This document shows, in pieces, positions 1 through 5,739 of a stretch of DNA of 5,739 bases (positions are counted from its first letter, which is position 1; each line of letters starts with the position of its first letter). Made by a program: the position numbers and the translations under genes. The notes beneath the pieces were generated by a model. The model saw nothing but the letters and a program-made list of their open reading frames with translations, was not told the origin of the DNA and did not search any database. The stretch is taken from assembly GCA_913062655.1 (NCBI GenBank), contig CAJXXO010000177.1:1-5739 (forward strand), in the 5' to 3' direction. Origin of the DNA: an uncultured Bacteroidota bacterium. Lineage in GTDB: Bacteria > Bacteroidota > Bacteroidia > Chitinophagales > S012-47.

Positions 1-265
1 TGCCTTTTTTGCGCTGACCGGTAAGCCGATTGTAGAGGGCAAAAGGCTCAAGTGTAGGCGTGGTAACCATACGCAAATCCGAAGGTACATCACCTAACAA
101 TGAATCGTCCGTATTTGGATAGCTACCGTTTTTTGGGGTAATGATAATAGGATCCCAACCATTATCCGGGAGGAATTTGGCGAACTTGAGCCAACGCTGT
201 ACCCCAGGCCCACTGGCCGGGGGCCAGTAGTATGTGACCAGTAATACTTTCTTGTTATCAGGCAT
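1..265 (-). CDS. Glycosyltransferase family 4-type protein, N-terminal part (cut by window edge)
   Basis: Eighty-eight codons are visible, starting at ATG 265-263 and running off the left edge without a stop. The start reads MPDNKKVLLVTYYWPP, followed by SGPGVQRWLKF (residues 18-28) and then GWDPIIITP (36-44). This is the usual beginning of GT-B-fold glycosyltransferases of the GT4 type in Bacteroidota: a first beta strand, a glycine/proline-rich loop, the GVQRW helix, and a second strand ending in TP. Such enzymes are cytoplasmic or membrane-associated and move a sugar from a nucleotide-sugar donor to a glycan or lipid acceptor; the donor-binding C-terminal half is outside the window, so the substrate cannot be named. 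The start codon lies inside the end of the upstream YfhO-family gene (8-base overlap, ATGCCTGA), so the two are very probably co-transcribed and translationally coupled. I am fairly sure of the family and unsure of the role. Confidence 0.85.
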   Translation of the reverse strand, partial: MPDNKKVLLVTYYWPPASGPGVQRWLKFAKFLPDNGWDPIIITPKNGSYPNTDDSLLGDVPSDLRMVTTPTLEPFALYNRLTGQRKKG

Positions 266-3014
266 TTACCGTTGGATCCGTTTTGCCTTGCCGCTGCCGA
301 TACCCCATATACAAACTGCCCAATATCACCAACAAGAATAGAATCGATCCCGCCAATGAAATGGTCTTCCCTGTGTAATAGGAGGTTGGGGTAAAGGTCC
401 AGGTGATGGTGTGCTCTCCCGCTGGTAGACGAAGACCGCGGAGCAGATAATTGACCCGGATATACTCTGCGGGCTCACCATCGATGGTGACTTCCCATCC
501 TTTGTCGTAGTAAATGTCGGAGAATACAGCCAATCGCTCCCCGGATGCCTGGCTTTGGAACACCAACTCATTCGGGGCATAACTGGTGAGGGTAATCTGG
601 TCACTTGGGGCTGGCTGATAGTCGGATAAGCCGTCCAGGTAGCGTGCAAACCGCTTGTCTACAATAGCTTCGACTGCCGGATTAAACTGGTAAATCTGGC
701 GAATTTGAGCCTGCACCGGAGCAAGGCCTTTGTCCTTGACTACAATATCTGCCGAGTCTGAACTGCCAATTGTGTAGGTCTTATTGGCCTGGAGATTTTG
801 TTGTGTCAGGTCTATGGCGTGGCCATAGGTCTCGTATTCTGGGTTGGTAGAAATGTATAGGGTTTCAAAGGATCCTACCGTATCGATACTGTTTGCCTCC
901 TGGTGGGCGTAAATATTCTCTCCGCCAGTGAGGTCTTTTACCTCGTACACTTTGTCCAGGTAGGCGATCTCGCGGTTGGCATTGGAGACCAACTTATAAT
1001 CAGCTACAAACCACGCATTCCCCAGTGCACCGGGATTCTGTTGTGGTTGGGGCTGTCCACCTTGCCCTTGGGTAATGAAGTACTTTGTATTTAGCATATT
1101 TAATACCGGCATATGTTGCAGCCCGATGTGATAATCGATCATATCCTGATAGCGCTGCAGCTTGGCTGGGTGGTACCCCCCAATGCTGTTGTGGTGGTAA
1201 GAGGTAATGGCATCATTGAAGGGGTTGCGGGTGAGATTGAATACCCGATAGTACGGATCGGGATCCTGCTTGATCGCCAAGTCGGCCTGTGTAGGCTGAA
1301 AGGCCTGATCATATTCTCTTGGTGTGACGAAATCGTCATTATTCAAGTACCGCTTACTTACAGCCCAGACATCAACCAGCAATAGGAGAGCCAGGGCGCC
1401 ATATACGATATTCTTATTGGTGAGCTTGCCGCGAAGGTAAAAGAGTAGGAGCCCACCCAGCAGCACCACAAAAATAGTTGACCGGAGGGTGTCCATGAGG
1501 TACAATCGCTGACGGTCTTCGGCCAAGGCATCAGTAAGCTGATTGAGAACACCCGCTTGCTGTGGGTCACTGGGGTTTAAGCCAAACATGCGGGCATAGT
1601 TCTGTGCGTCAGCGGCCACGGTAAAGTCTCCGGTGAATCCGGCTACGGCTATGATGCCAAGGATAACAAGCACGGTGGTACCGGCATAATTGAGCCGTTT
1701 GATAGCCGCCATTTTATCCTCCATGCGCATAAACTGATGTAACCCAAACAGCCCCAATAAAGGCATCAAGACCCCAGCGATGTGCAAGGCCATAGATGGA
1801 GTTCTAAATTTGTTGTAGAAGGGTAAGTGTTGAAACAGGATTTCATTGAATGCACCAAAATGTCGCCCCCAAGCCATCAGGAAGGAGAGGATAATGGCGA
1901 TGAGAAAGGCCCACTTCATCGGCATACGCAGTAGTAGCATACCCAGGAAAAACAGGAATATAACCCCCGCTCCAAAATAGACGGGTCCCTCTGTAAAGGG
2001 CATTTCTCCATAATACAATGGTACATTGTCTAAAATCTGCTGTTGCTGCGCTCGTTGCAGCCGAAGGCTTTGCAGCACTTCAGCCGTAGCCGATCCTTCG
2101 CCCAGCGATTCACGTGTGCCACCACCCATGTAGTAGGGCACCAACGTAGTCAGCGACTCTTCCGGCTTGGTAGACCATCGCATGGCGTAGTCAAACTCCA
2201 AACCGCCCTTGTTTTCCTTGAATTTCAACTCAGAACTGCCACCACGCATGGTTTCCTGTCCGTGTGTGTATACGGACCAAAGCTTAGCTGTATTGGGCGC
2301 AATACCAATCAAAGCGGCAACCAATAGCAGGCCACTGGCCTTGGCAAATTGAGGAATCCTTTTCTCCCGTACCGCTTCAATTCCAAAAGCTAGCGCAATA
2401 AATAGGGCCATAATAAGGGCGTAGTAAACAATCTGGACGTGATTGTGCATGAACATCAAACCGGTAAATAGGGTGGTCAGCGCTATGCCACCCCATATTT
2501 TACCACGATAGGTTAACAGTATGCCCCCAAGCATTCCGGTAGAAAGCCCCATGGTGGCCACCTTTCCATTGTGGCCGGCATCTAGCGATATCAGGTAGTT
2601 GCTGGAAAAGGCAAAGGCCAGCGCACCTATGGCACTCAACCAAACATTGACCCCCATGCCTCGCAGCAGAACAAACATGCCTATGAGTAACATTACGATC
2701 ATATTGGCTGGTGCCGGTATGGCGCCCAAAATATTGTGATTGATAAACCGGGTGATGTCTGTCTTGTAGAGCGTGGAAATGTTAAAAGAGGTCATACCGC
2801 TGAACATCCGGTTGGTCCACAGCGCTTCCTCACCTTTTTGCTCTCGAAAGTCTTTGATTTCCTTTGACCAACCCTTCCATTGCACTATATCGCTCTGGTA
2901 TAGCCGCTTGCCATCCAATATGGGAGAACAATAGGCAATGGCTAACACGATGAAACCCACCAACACGATAATGTGCTGTATGATTTGTCGCTTTAGATCG
3001 GGCTGTAGTTGCAT
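258..3014 (-). CDS. YfhO-family polytopic membrane protein (putative GT-C glycosyltransferase)
   Basis: This is a complete 918-residue protein, ATG 3014-3012 to TGA 260-258. It begins with a short basic stretch and a transmembrane segment (about 14-31), followed by an extracytoplasmic loop with QSDIVQWKGW (40-49) and LWTNRMFSGM (65-74), both hallmarks of Bacteroidota YfhO proteins. Further hydrophobic segments lie near 103-118, 122-142, 150-168, 173-189, 193-212, 223-241, 342-363, 367-381, 405-425, 443-460, 509-527, 536-552 and 885-903. Between the last two is a large soluble region ending in the family signature YYDKGWEVTIDGEPAEY (835-851), then YLLRGLRLPAGEHTI and SYYTGK. Known for the family: B. 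subtilis YfhO is linked to lipoteichoic acid glycosylation, and the fold is GT-C-like. Inferred: it transfers lipid-linked sugars outside the inner membrane, and D42 in the first loop is the natural candidate catalytic acid. The protein is longer than usual for the family because of an insertion at about 686-775. It is the first gene of a likely operon with the glycosyltransferase. Confidence 0.93.
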   Translation of the reverse strand: MQLQPDLKRQIIQHIIVLVGFIVLAIAYCSPILDGKRLYQSDIVQWKGWSKEIKDFREQKGEEALWTNRMFSGMTSFNISTLYKTDITRFINHNILGAIPAPANMIVMLLIGMFVLLRGMGVNVWLSAIGALAFAFSSNYLISLDAGHNGKVATMGLSTGMLGGILLTYRGKIWGGIALTTLFTGLMFMHNHVQIVYYALIMALFIALAFGIEAVREKRIPQFAKASGLLLVAALIGIAPNTAKLWSVYTHGQETMRGGSSELKFKENKGGLEFDYAMRWSTKPEESLTTLVPYYMGGGTRESLGEGSATAEVLQSLRLQRAQQQQILDNVPLYYGEMPFTEGPVYFGAGVIFLFFLGMLLLRMPMKWAFLIAIILSFLMAWGRHFGAFNEILFQHLPFYNKFRTPSMALHIAGVLMPLLGLFGLHQFMRMEDKMAAIKRLNYAGTTVLVILGIIAVAGFTGDFTVAADAQNYARMFGLNPSDPQQAGVLNQLTDALAEDRQRLYLMDTLRSTIFVVLLGGLLLFYLRGKLTNKNIVYGALALLLLVDVWAVSKRYLNNDDFVTPREYDQAFQPTQADLAIKQDPDPYYRVFNLTRNPFNDAITSYHHNSIGGYHPAKLQRYQDMIDYHIGLQHMPVLNMLNTKYFITQGQGGQPQPQQNPGALGNAWFVADYKLVSNANREIAYLDKVYEVKDLTGGENIYAHQEANSIDTVGSFETLYISTNPEYETYGHAIDLTQQNLQANKTYTIGSSDSADIVVKDKGLAPVQAQIRQIYQFNPAVEAIVDKRFARYLDGLSDYQPAPSDQITLTSYAPNELVFQSQASGERLAVFSDIYYDKGWEVTIDGEPAEYIRVNYLLRGLRLPAGEHTITWTFTPTSYYTGKTISLAGSILFLLVILGSLYMGYRQRQGKTDPTVNA
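690..959 (-). other. Insertion with FHA-like core motif inside the YfhO-family protein
   Basis: This covers residues about 686-775 of the YfhO-family protein. In the relatives I recall, a segment like NAWFV...NANREIAYL (667-686) runs almost directly into FNPAVEAIVDKRF (777-789); here about 85-90 residues separate the two. The extra stretch is polar with alternating hydrophobic residues, which suggests beta strands. It contains YTIGSSDSADIVV (747-759) followed by LAPVQAQI (764-771). This resembles the FHA core pattern IGR-x-DI-hydrophobic followed by S-x-x-HA-x-I. The arginine is serine here, the serine is alanine, and the histidine is glutamine, so phosphothreonine binding would not be expected. 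The reading frame is intact on both sides. The boundaries and the FHA resemblance are inferred by eye. Confidence 0.5.
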
Positions 3015-3051
3015 ACGAAACGCTTACTGTTCAAGGGTTAGAAAGAAGGGC

Positions 3052-3059
3052 TAAAGATA
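3052..3059 (-). promoter_or_regulatory. Candidate -7 element for the YfhO-family gene
   Basis: Read on the minus strand this is TATCTTTA, seven of eight positions fitting the Bacteroidota -7 consensus TAnnTTTG, with A in place of the final G. It lies 37 bases before the ATG at 3014, which leaves a sensible short leader. The nearest TTTG-like -33 candidate (minus strand, 3087-3090) is about 27 bases away, longer than the usual spacing near 20, so support is weak. Confidence 0.35.
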
Positions 3060-3091
3060 TAAATTATTGCCTGCTTCACTTTCCGCCAAAT

Positions 3092-3110
3092 CGCAGTCAA
3101 CTCTACTGCG
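3092..3110. repeat. Perfect 6-bp inverted repeat between divergent genes (possible operator)
   Basis: CGCAGT (3092-3097) is followed by a 7-base spacer and then its exact reverse complement ACTGCG (3105-3110). It sits between the two candidate promoters of the divergent YfhO-family gene and tdh, and its right arm falls about where the -33 region of the tdh promoter should be. The position would suit a dimeric repressor, but a 6-bp dyad can arise by chance and no regulator gene is in view. Confidence 0.3.
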
Positions 3111-3128
3111 CTAGCCATGTTTTCTTGG

Positions 3129-3136
3129 TATTTTTG
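3129..3136 (+). promoter_or_regulatory. Candidate Bacteroidota -7 element for tdh
   Basis: TATTTTTG matches the Bacteroidota -7 consensus TAnnTTTG at every fixed position. Transcription would start near 3141-3143, giving a leader of about 20 bases before the ATG at 3161. No clear TTG -33 element is seen about 20 bases upstream; that position is occupied by the right arm of the dyad. An AAGGAG stretch at 3141-3146 looks like a ribosome binding site but is 14 bases from the ATG and would sit at the very 5' end of this transcript. Confidence 0.45.
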
Positions 3137-3160
3137 GGCGAAGGAGCCAAGCATAATGGT

Positions 3161-4120
3161 ATGAAAGAAAAGATTATTGTCACGGGTGCCTGTGGGCAGA
3201 TCGGTTCAGAGTTGACAGTGGCACTGCGCGAGCAATGGGGAAACGAGGCAGTCATTGCGACTGATGTCAAAACACCGGAAGGGGAGTTAGCAGATGGTCC
3301 ATTCGCCCATTTTGATGTGCTTGACCGCGATCGACTGGGCGCCCTGATCCAACAGCATAAGCCTACACAAGTCTATCACCTAGCTGCCATGCTTTCGGCT
3401 ACGGCCGAAAAATATCCGTTGAAAGGATGGCAACTAAACATGGACAGTTTGCTGTACCTGCTGGAGGCGGCCGTTGAAGCCAACATTAGAAAGGTGTTCT
3501 TTCCCAGCTCCATTGGGGCATTTGGTTCGCATACGCCTAAGGACCAAACACCACAATACACTACGATGGACCCTTCTACCGTATACGGTATCAGCAAACT
3601 GGCAGGTGAAGGTTGGTGTCAATACTATTTTGAAAAACGAGGACTGGATATTAGAAGTGTACGTTATCCGGGCTTGATTAGCTATAAAACACTACCAGGT
3701 GGAGGCACTACCGATTATGCGATCGACATTTTCTACCAGGCACTGCAAAAAGGAAACTACACCTCTTTTCTGTCTGCCGACACCCCACTACCCATGATGT
3801 ATATGCCTGATGCCATCAAAGGGACTTTGCAACTCATGGAAGCACCAGCAGATCAGCTTACGGTTAGAACCTCTTATAATTTTGCGGGTTTTACCTTCAC
3901 CCCCGATCAATTGGCCCAAGCTATTCAGCAACATATCCCCTCCTTTACCATACAGTACGAACCGGATTACCGGCAGGCTATAGCCGACAGTTGGCCCTCT
4001 TCTATTGATGATAGCTTTGCCCGAAAAGAGTGGGGATGGCAGCCTGGTTATTCTCTGGAAGATATGGTAGCGGATATGCTCAAAAATATTCGGGCGAAGA
4101 CAGCGACTAATACTTACTGA
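3161..4120 (+). CDS. tdh: L-threonine 3-dehydrogenase, short-chain dehydrogenase (epimerase-like) type
   Basis: The 319-residue cytoplasmic enzyme oxidises L-threonine with NAD+ to 2-amino-3-ketobutyrate, which is split to glycine and acetyl-CoA by Kbl or decays to aminoacetone. The Rossmann nucleotide motif GACGQIG is at 9-15, with D35 ending the second strand as expected for NAD preference. DVLD (52-55) and HLAA (73-76) follow. The catalytic pair is Y142/K146 in YGISK, with the active-site serine in PSS (115-117). Three blocks separate it from sugar epimerases and match SDR-type threonine dehydrogenases, including the mammalian one: RYPGLIS (168-174), PGGGTTDYA (179-187) and LPMMYMPDA (210-218), plus RQAIADSWP (271-279) near the end. 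The start at ATG 3161 is preferred over an in-frame TTG at 3125, because the Rossmann strand begins at residue 5 from the ATG and the TTG lies upstream of the candidate -7 box. The gene is transcribed alone, divergent from the YfhO-family gene and convergent with rlmB. No kbl is adjacent. Confidence 0.93.
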   Translation: MKEKIIVTGACGQIGSELTVALREQWGNEAVIATDVKTPEGELADGPFAHFDVLDRDRLGALIQQHKPTQVYHLAAMLSATAEKYPLKGWQLNMDSLLYLLEAAVEANIRKVFFPSSIGAFGSHTPKDQTPQYTTMDPSTVYGISKLAGEGWCQYYFEKRGLDIRSVRYPGLISYKTLPGGGTTDYAIDIFYQALQKGNYTSFLSADTPLPMMYMPDAIKGTLQLMEAPADQLTVRTSYNFAGFTFTPDQLAQAIQQHIPSFTIQYEPDYRQAIADSWPSSIDDSFARKEWGWQPGYSLEDMVADMLKNIRAKTATNTY

Positions 4121-4854
4121 CGCTGACGCATTACCTCATACAACACCATGCCCGCAGCTACACTTACATTATAAGAATCGAAGGGACGTTGCATGGGTAA
4201 GGCGATCTCTTCATCACAGGCAAAGCGCAGGGGCGTGCTGACACCCGTTTCCTCAGCGCCCAGGATAAAGGCACAGGGCCCTTTGGCATCTACCGCTGAC
4301 ATGGTCGATGACGCTTCACCCGCCAGCGCATAAACAGCTATACCATATTGCTGTAATTGTTGGATCAGCTCTACCAGGCTATGGTGGCGGCATACAGAGA
4401 GGTGATGCAGGGCACCGGCAGAGGTCTTAATGGCATCTTCATTGATACTGGCAGTACCTTTAGCAGGAACCACAATTGCATGTGCACCAGCCCCATAGGC
4501 AGTGCGGGCGATGGCGCCTAAGTTACGCACATCGGTGATGTGGTCCAGCAAGAGAATGAGCGGCACTTCCCCCTTTTCAAAGGTCTGCGCTATTACATCC
4601 TGAATATCGTAATAGCGTATCAGGCTCACTTGTGCCGCTACGCCTTGGTGGTTGCCCTTTACCAATCGATTGAGTCGTTCGGCCGGCACCCAGTGAATAG
4701 GCACTCCATGCGACTTTGCCAACGCACGTAGCTCAGGAAGGCCTTCCTTCTTTAGGGAAGCCAAGGCATAGATCCGGTCTACAGACTCACCGGCCTGCAG
4801 GGCTTCCCTAATAGGCTTGCGCCCGTACACCCACTGTAGTTTCTCTTTGGTCAA
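4114..4854 (-). CDS. rlmB: 23S rRNA (guanosine-2'-O-)-methyltransferase RlmB (TrmH/SpoU family)
   Basis: The 246-residue SPOUT methyltransferase, close to the 243 of E. coli RlmB, uses S-adenosylmethionine to methylate the 2'-OH of the guanosine equivalent to G2251 in the peptidyl-transferase P loop. The N-terminal L30e-like RNA-binding domain spans about 7-80 and includes WVYGRKPIREAL (8-19) and NHQGVAA (68-74). The knotted catalytic domain follows. Motif 1 is DHITDVRNLGAIART (104-118) with N111 and R117, motif 2 is FILGAEETGVS (196-206) with E201, and motif 3 is SYNVSVAAG (227-235) with S227 and N229. The start is TTG at 4854-4852: an in-frame stop lies five codons upstream (4867-4869) and the first internal ATG is near residue 185, well inside the catalytic domain. 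A GTG at codon 9 is possible but would remove the usual residues before YG. It begins 5 bases after the upstream stop, so translation is probably coupled. Its stop overlaps the tdh stop. Confidence 0.94.
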   Translation of the reverse strand: MTKEKLQWVYGRKPIREALQAGESVDRIYALASLKKEGLPELRALAKSHGVPIHWVPAERLNRLVKGNHQGVAAQVSLIRYYDIQDVIAQTFEKGEVPLILLLDHITDVRNLGAIARTAYGAGAHAIVVPAKGTASINEDAIKTSAGALHHLSVCRHHSLVELIQQLQQYGIAVYALAGEASSTMSAVDAKGPCAFILGAEETGVSTPLRFACDEEIALPMQRPFDSYNVSVAAGMVLYEVMRQRQ

Positions 4855-4859
4855 GCCCC

Positions 4860-5739
4860 TTACATTTCACGAAGCGATGGATCAAGCAGACTGATATCCA
4901 GTTCTTGCTCCATGGCCAAGATATTGTCTCGCACCGTGCGCGCATATTCTGTATCCCCATTCTGGCGGTATAGCTGAATCAGAGAATTCATTACGCTCAG
5001 GTTGTTGAAGAGCTGCTGACCATAGTAGTTCATCTGATTGGCTTGTTGATTATTCATCCGGAAGAGGAAATCGGGGGCATTCCCAAATCGCTTGCGCAGG
5101 TTATCTAAGTCGCCCGCTTCATAGTTGTAGGCTACTTCTTGTTGTGCAAGTTCAAAGAAAGGCTCCGTCCAGGCCTTAGCTTTTTCCATATCTCCCAGGT
5201 TGACGTGGGTATTGATTACGGGGAACACATTTTCAATAGCTGTATACGGTACGTTGTGGGTCGGGAATTTTTCTTCCAACAGTGCCAGTACCTGTCGAGC
5301 CTTCTCTTTCTTACCTTCCGATGCCATTACTTGTGCCAGGAAGATCAGATTGCCCCGCAGCATCTTGGCGGTACGCATTGCGGTCTCTTCCATATACACA
5401 TGGTCCTCGCTATCCAGGTTGCCCCATTTCCACTTGTTTACGATGTTGTCAAACATCATATCCGTGTTGTTAAATTCACGGTTAGTGCCTGGAGGGTTAG
5501 CCGGTATGAGTCGCCAGGCCAGCCCTTCCCTTTGCATGTACTTACTCAGTCCCATGTGCTTTCTGCGGTCAACGGTAACAGAGAAATATATCGGGCGCTC
5601 CGGGAAATTACTGGCTACAATATCCAGGATGATCATCTCATCACGAACGATGGTGTTCTTGTTTTGGCCTCCCACGCTACCTCGCAATTCGCTGACCATG
5701 CTATTGGCAAACTGATCGGGTACCATGCCGGCCAACACT
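4860..5739 (-). CDS. DUF2723 (TMEM260/GT117-like) membrane protein, C-terminal part (cut by window edge)
   Basis: The visible part is 292 residues, open at the right edge and ending at TAA 4862-4860; the true start and the membrane-spanning catalytic half lie outside. Recognition rests on the block that follows the membrane domain in Bacteroidota DUF2723 proteins: IVRDEMIILDIVASN (30-44), then RPIYFSVTV (48-56), MGLSKYMQREGLAWRLIP (62-79), and NTDMMFDNIVNKWKWGN (91-107). The remainder is helical and looks TPR-like, with helix pairs near 117-156 (ending EGKKEKARQVLALLEEKFP), 164-200 and 240-275. Known for the family: the N-terminal half is a GT-C-like protein O-mannosyltransferase module related to eukaryotic TMEM260, and the C-terminal soluble part is extracytoplasmic. 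The acceptor in bacteria is not established. It precedes rlmB by 5 bases. The family call is good; the reaction is inferred. Confidence 0.82.
   Translation of the reverse strand, partial: VLAGMVPDQFANSMVSELRGSVGGQNKNTIVRDEMIILDIVASNFPERPIYFSVTVDRRKHMGLSKYMQREGLAWRLIPANPPGTNREFNNTDMMFDNIVNKWKWGNLDSEDHVYMEETAMRTAKMLRGNLIFLAQVMASEGKKEKARQVLALLEEKFPTHNVPYTAIENVFPVINTHVNLGDMEKAKAWTEPFFELAQQEVAYNYEAGDLDNLRKRFGNAPDFLFRMNNQQANQMNYYGQQLFNNLSVMNSLIQLYRQNGDTEYARTVRDNILAMEQELDISLLDPSLREM

Noticed and set aside
1020..1080. Glutamine/proline/glycine-rich stretch in the YfhO-family protein (residues about 649-662) as a possible repeat
   Set aside because: It is a short low-complexity loop at a naturally variable site before the NAWFV block; there is no periodic DNA repeat.
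2043..2327. A 94-codon plus-strand open frame inside the YfhO-family gene
   Set aside because: It lies wholly opposite a clear membrane-protein gene, and the translation has no recognisable domain.
3125..3160. Upstream in-frame TTG that would extend threonine dehydrogenase by 12 residues
   Set aside because: The added residues precede the point where the Rossmann fold normally begins, and the TTG lies upstream of the candidate -7 box, so it would probably not be in the transcript.
4101..4125. Possible terminator hairpin CAGCG...CGCTG at the tdh/rlmB junction
   Set aside because: The stem is only 5 bp with a 15-base loop and no following T run on either strand, so it is too weak to call a terminator.
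4117..4128. Short tandem repeat CTGACG CTGACG at the tdh end
   Set aside because: Two copies of six bases, mostly within the end of the rlmB coding region, are expected by chance and coding constraint.
5200..5715. A 171-codon open frame on the plus strand opposite the DUF2723 gene
   Set aside because: It is antisense to a well-recognised coding region, its translation resembles no family I know, and it has no promoter or ribosome binding site of its own.

Overview
The window looks like ordinary chromosome of a member of the Bacteroidota with a base composition near 50% GC. Three things suggest this: the two large envelope glycosyltransferase-type membrane proteins (YfhO family and DUF2723/TMEM260-like) have the sequence style seen in that phylum, the threonine dehydrogenase is the short-chain-dehydrogenase type common there, and a TATTTTTG box fits the Bacteroidota -7 promoter consensus (TAnnTTTG). 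A Saprospiria-like lineage is possible but is only an impression. Nothing mobile, no CRISPR array and no RNA gene was seen.

Layout from left to right: (1) the N-terminal 88 codons of a family-4-type glycosyltransferase, minus strand, cut by the left edge; (2) a 918-residue YfhO-family polytopic membrane protein, minus strand, whose last 8 bases overlap the glycosyltransferase start; (3) a 146-bp divergent intergenic region (3015-3160) with a candidate promoter for each direction and a small perfect dyad; (4) L-threonine 3-dehydrogenase (tdh), the only plus-strand gene; (5) rlmB, the 23S rRNA 2'-O-methyltransferase, minus strand, whose stop overlaps the tdh stop by 7 bases; (6) the C-terminal 292 residues of a DUF2723 (TMEM260/GT117-like) protein, minus strand, cut by the right edge and followed after 5 bases by a TTG-started rlmB.

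How the genes work together: YfhO plus the glycosyltransferase form one apparent operon, probably for transfer of sugars to an envelope or secreted acceptor. DUF2723 plus rlmB form a second unit that pairs an envelope enzyme with a ribosome-modification enzyme, probably by position and not by pathway. tdh (threonine to 2-amino-3-ketobutyrate) is a metabolic gene lying between them, with no partner kbl gene in view.

The most unusual item is an insertion of about 85-90 residues in the C-terminal extracytoplasmic part of the YfhO protein. It carries a motif resembling a forkhead-associated (FHA) domain core but lacks the phosphopeptide-binding residues. I see no convincing new multi-gene system here.
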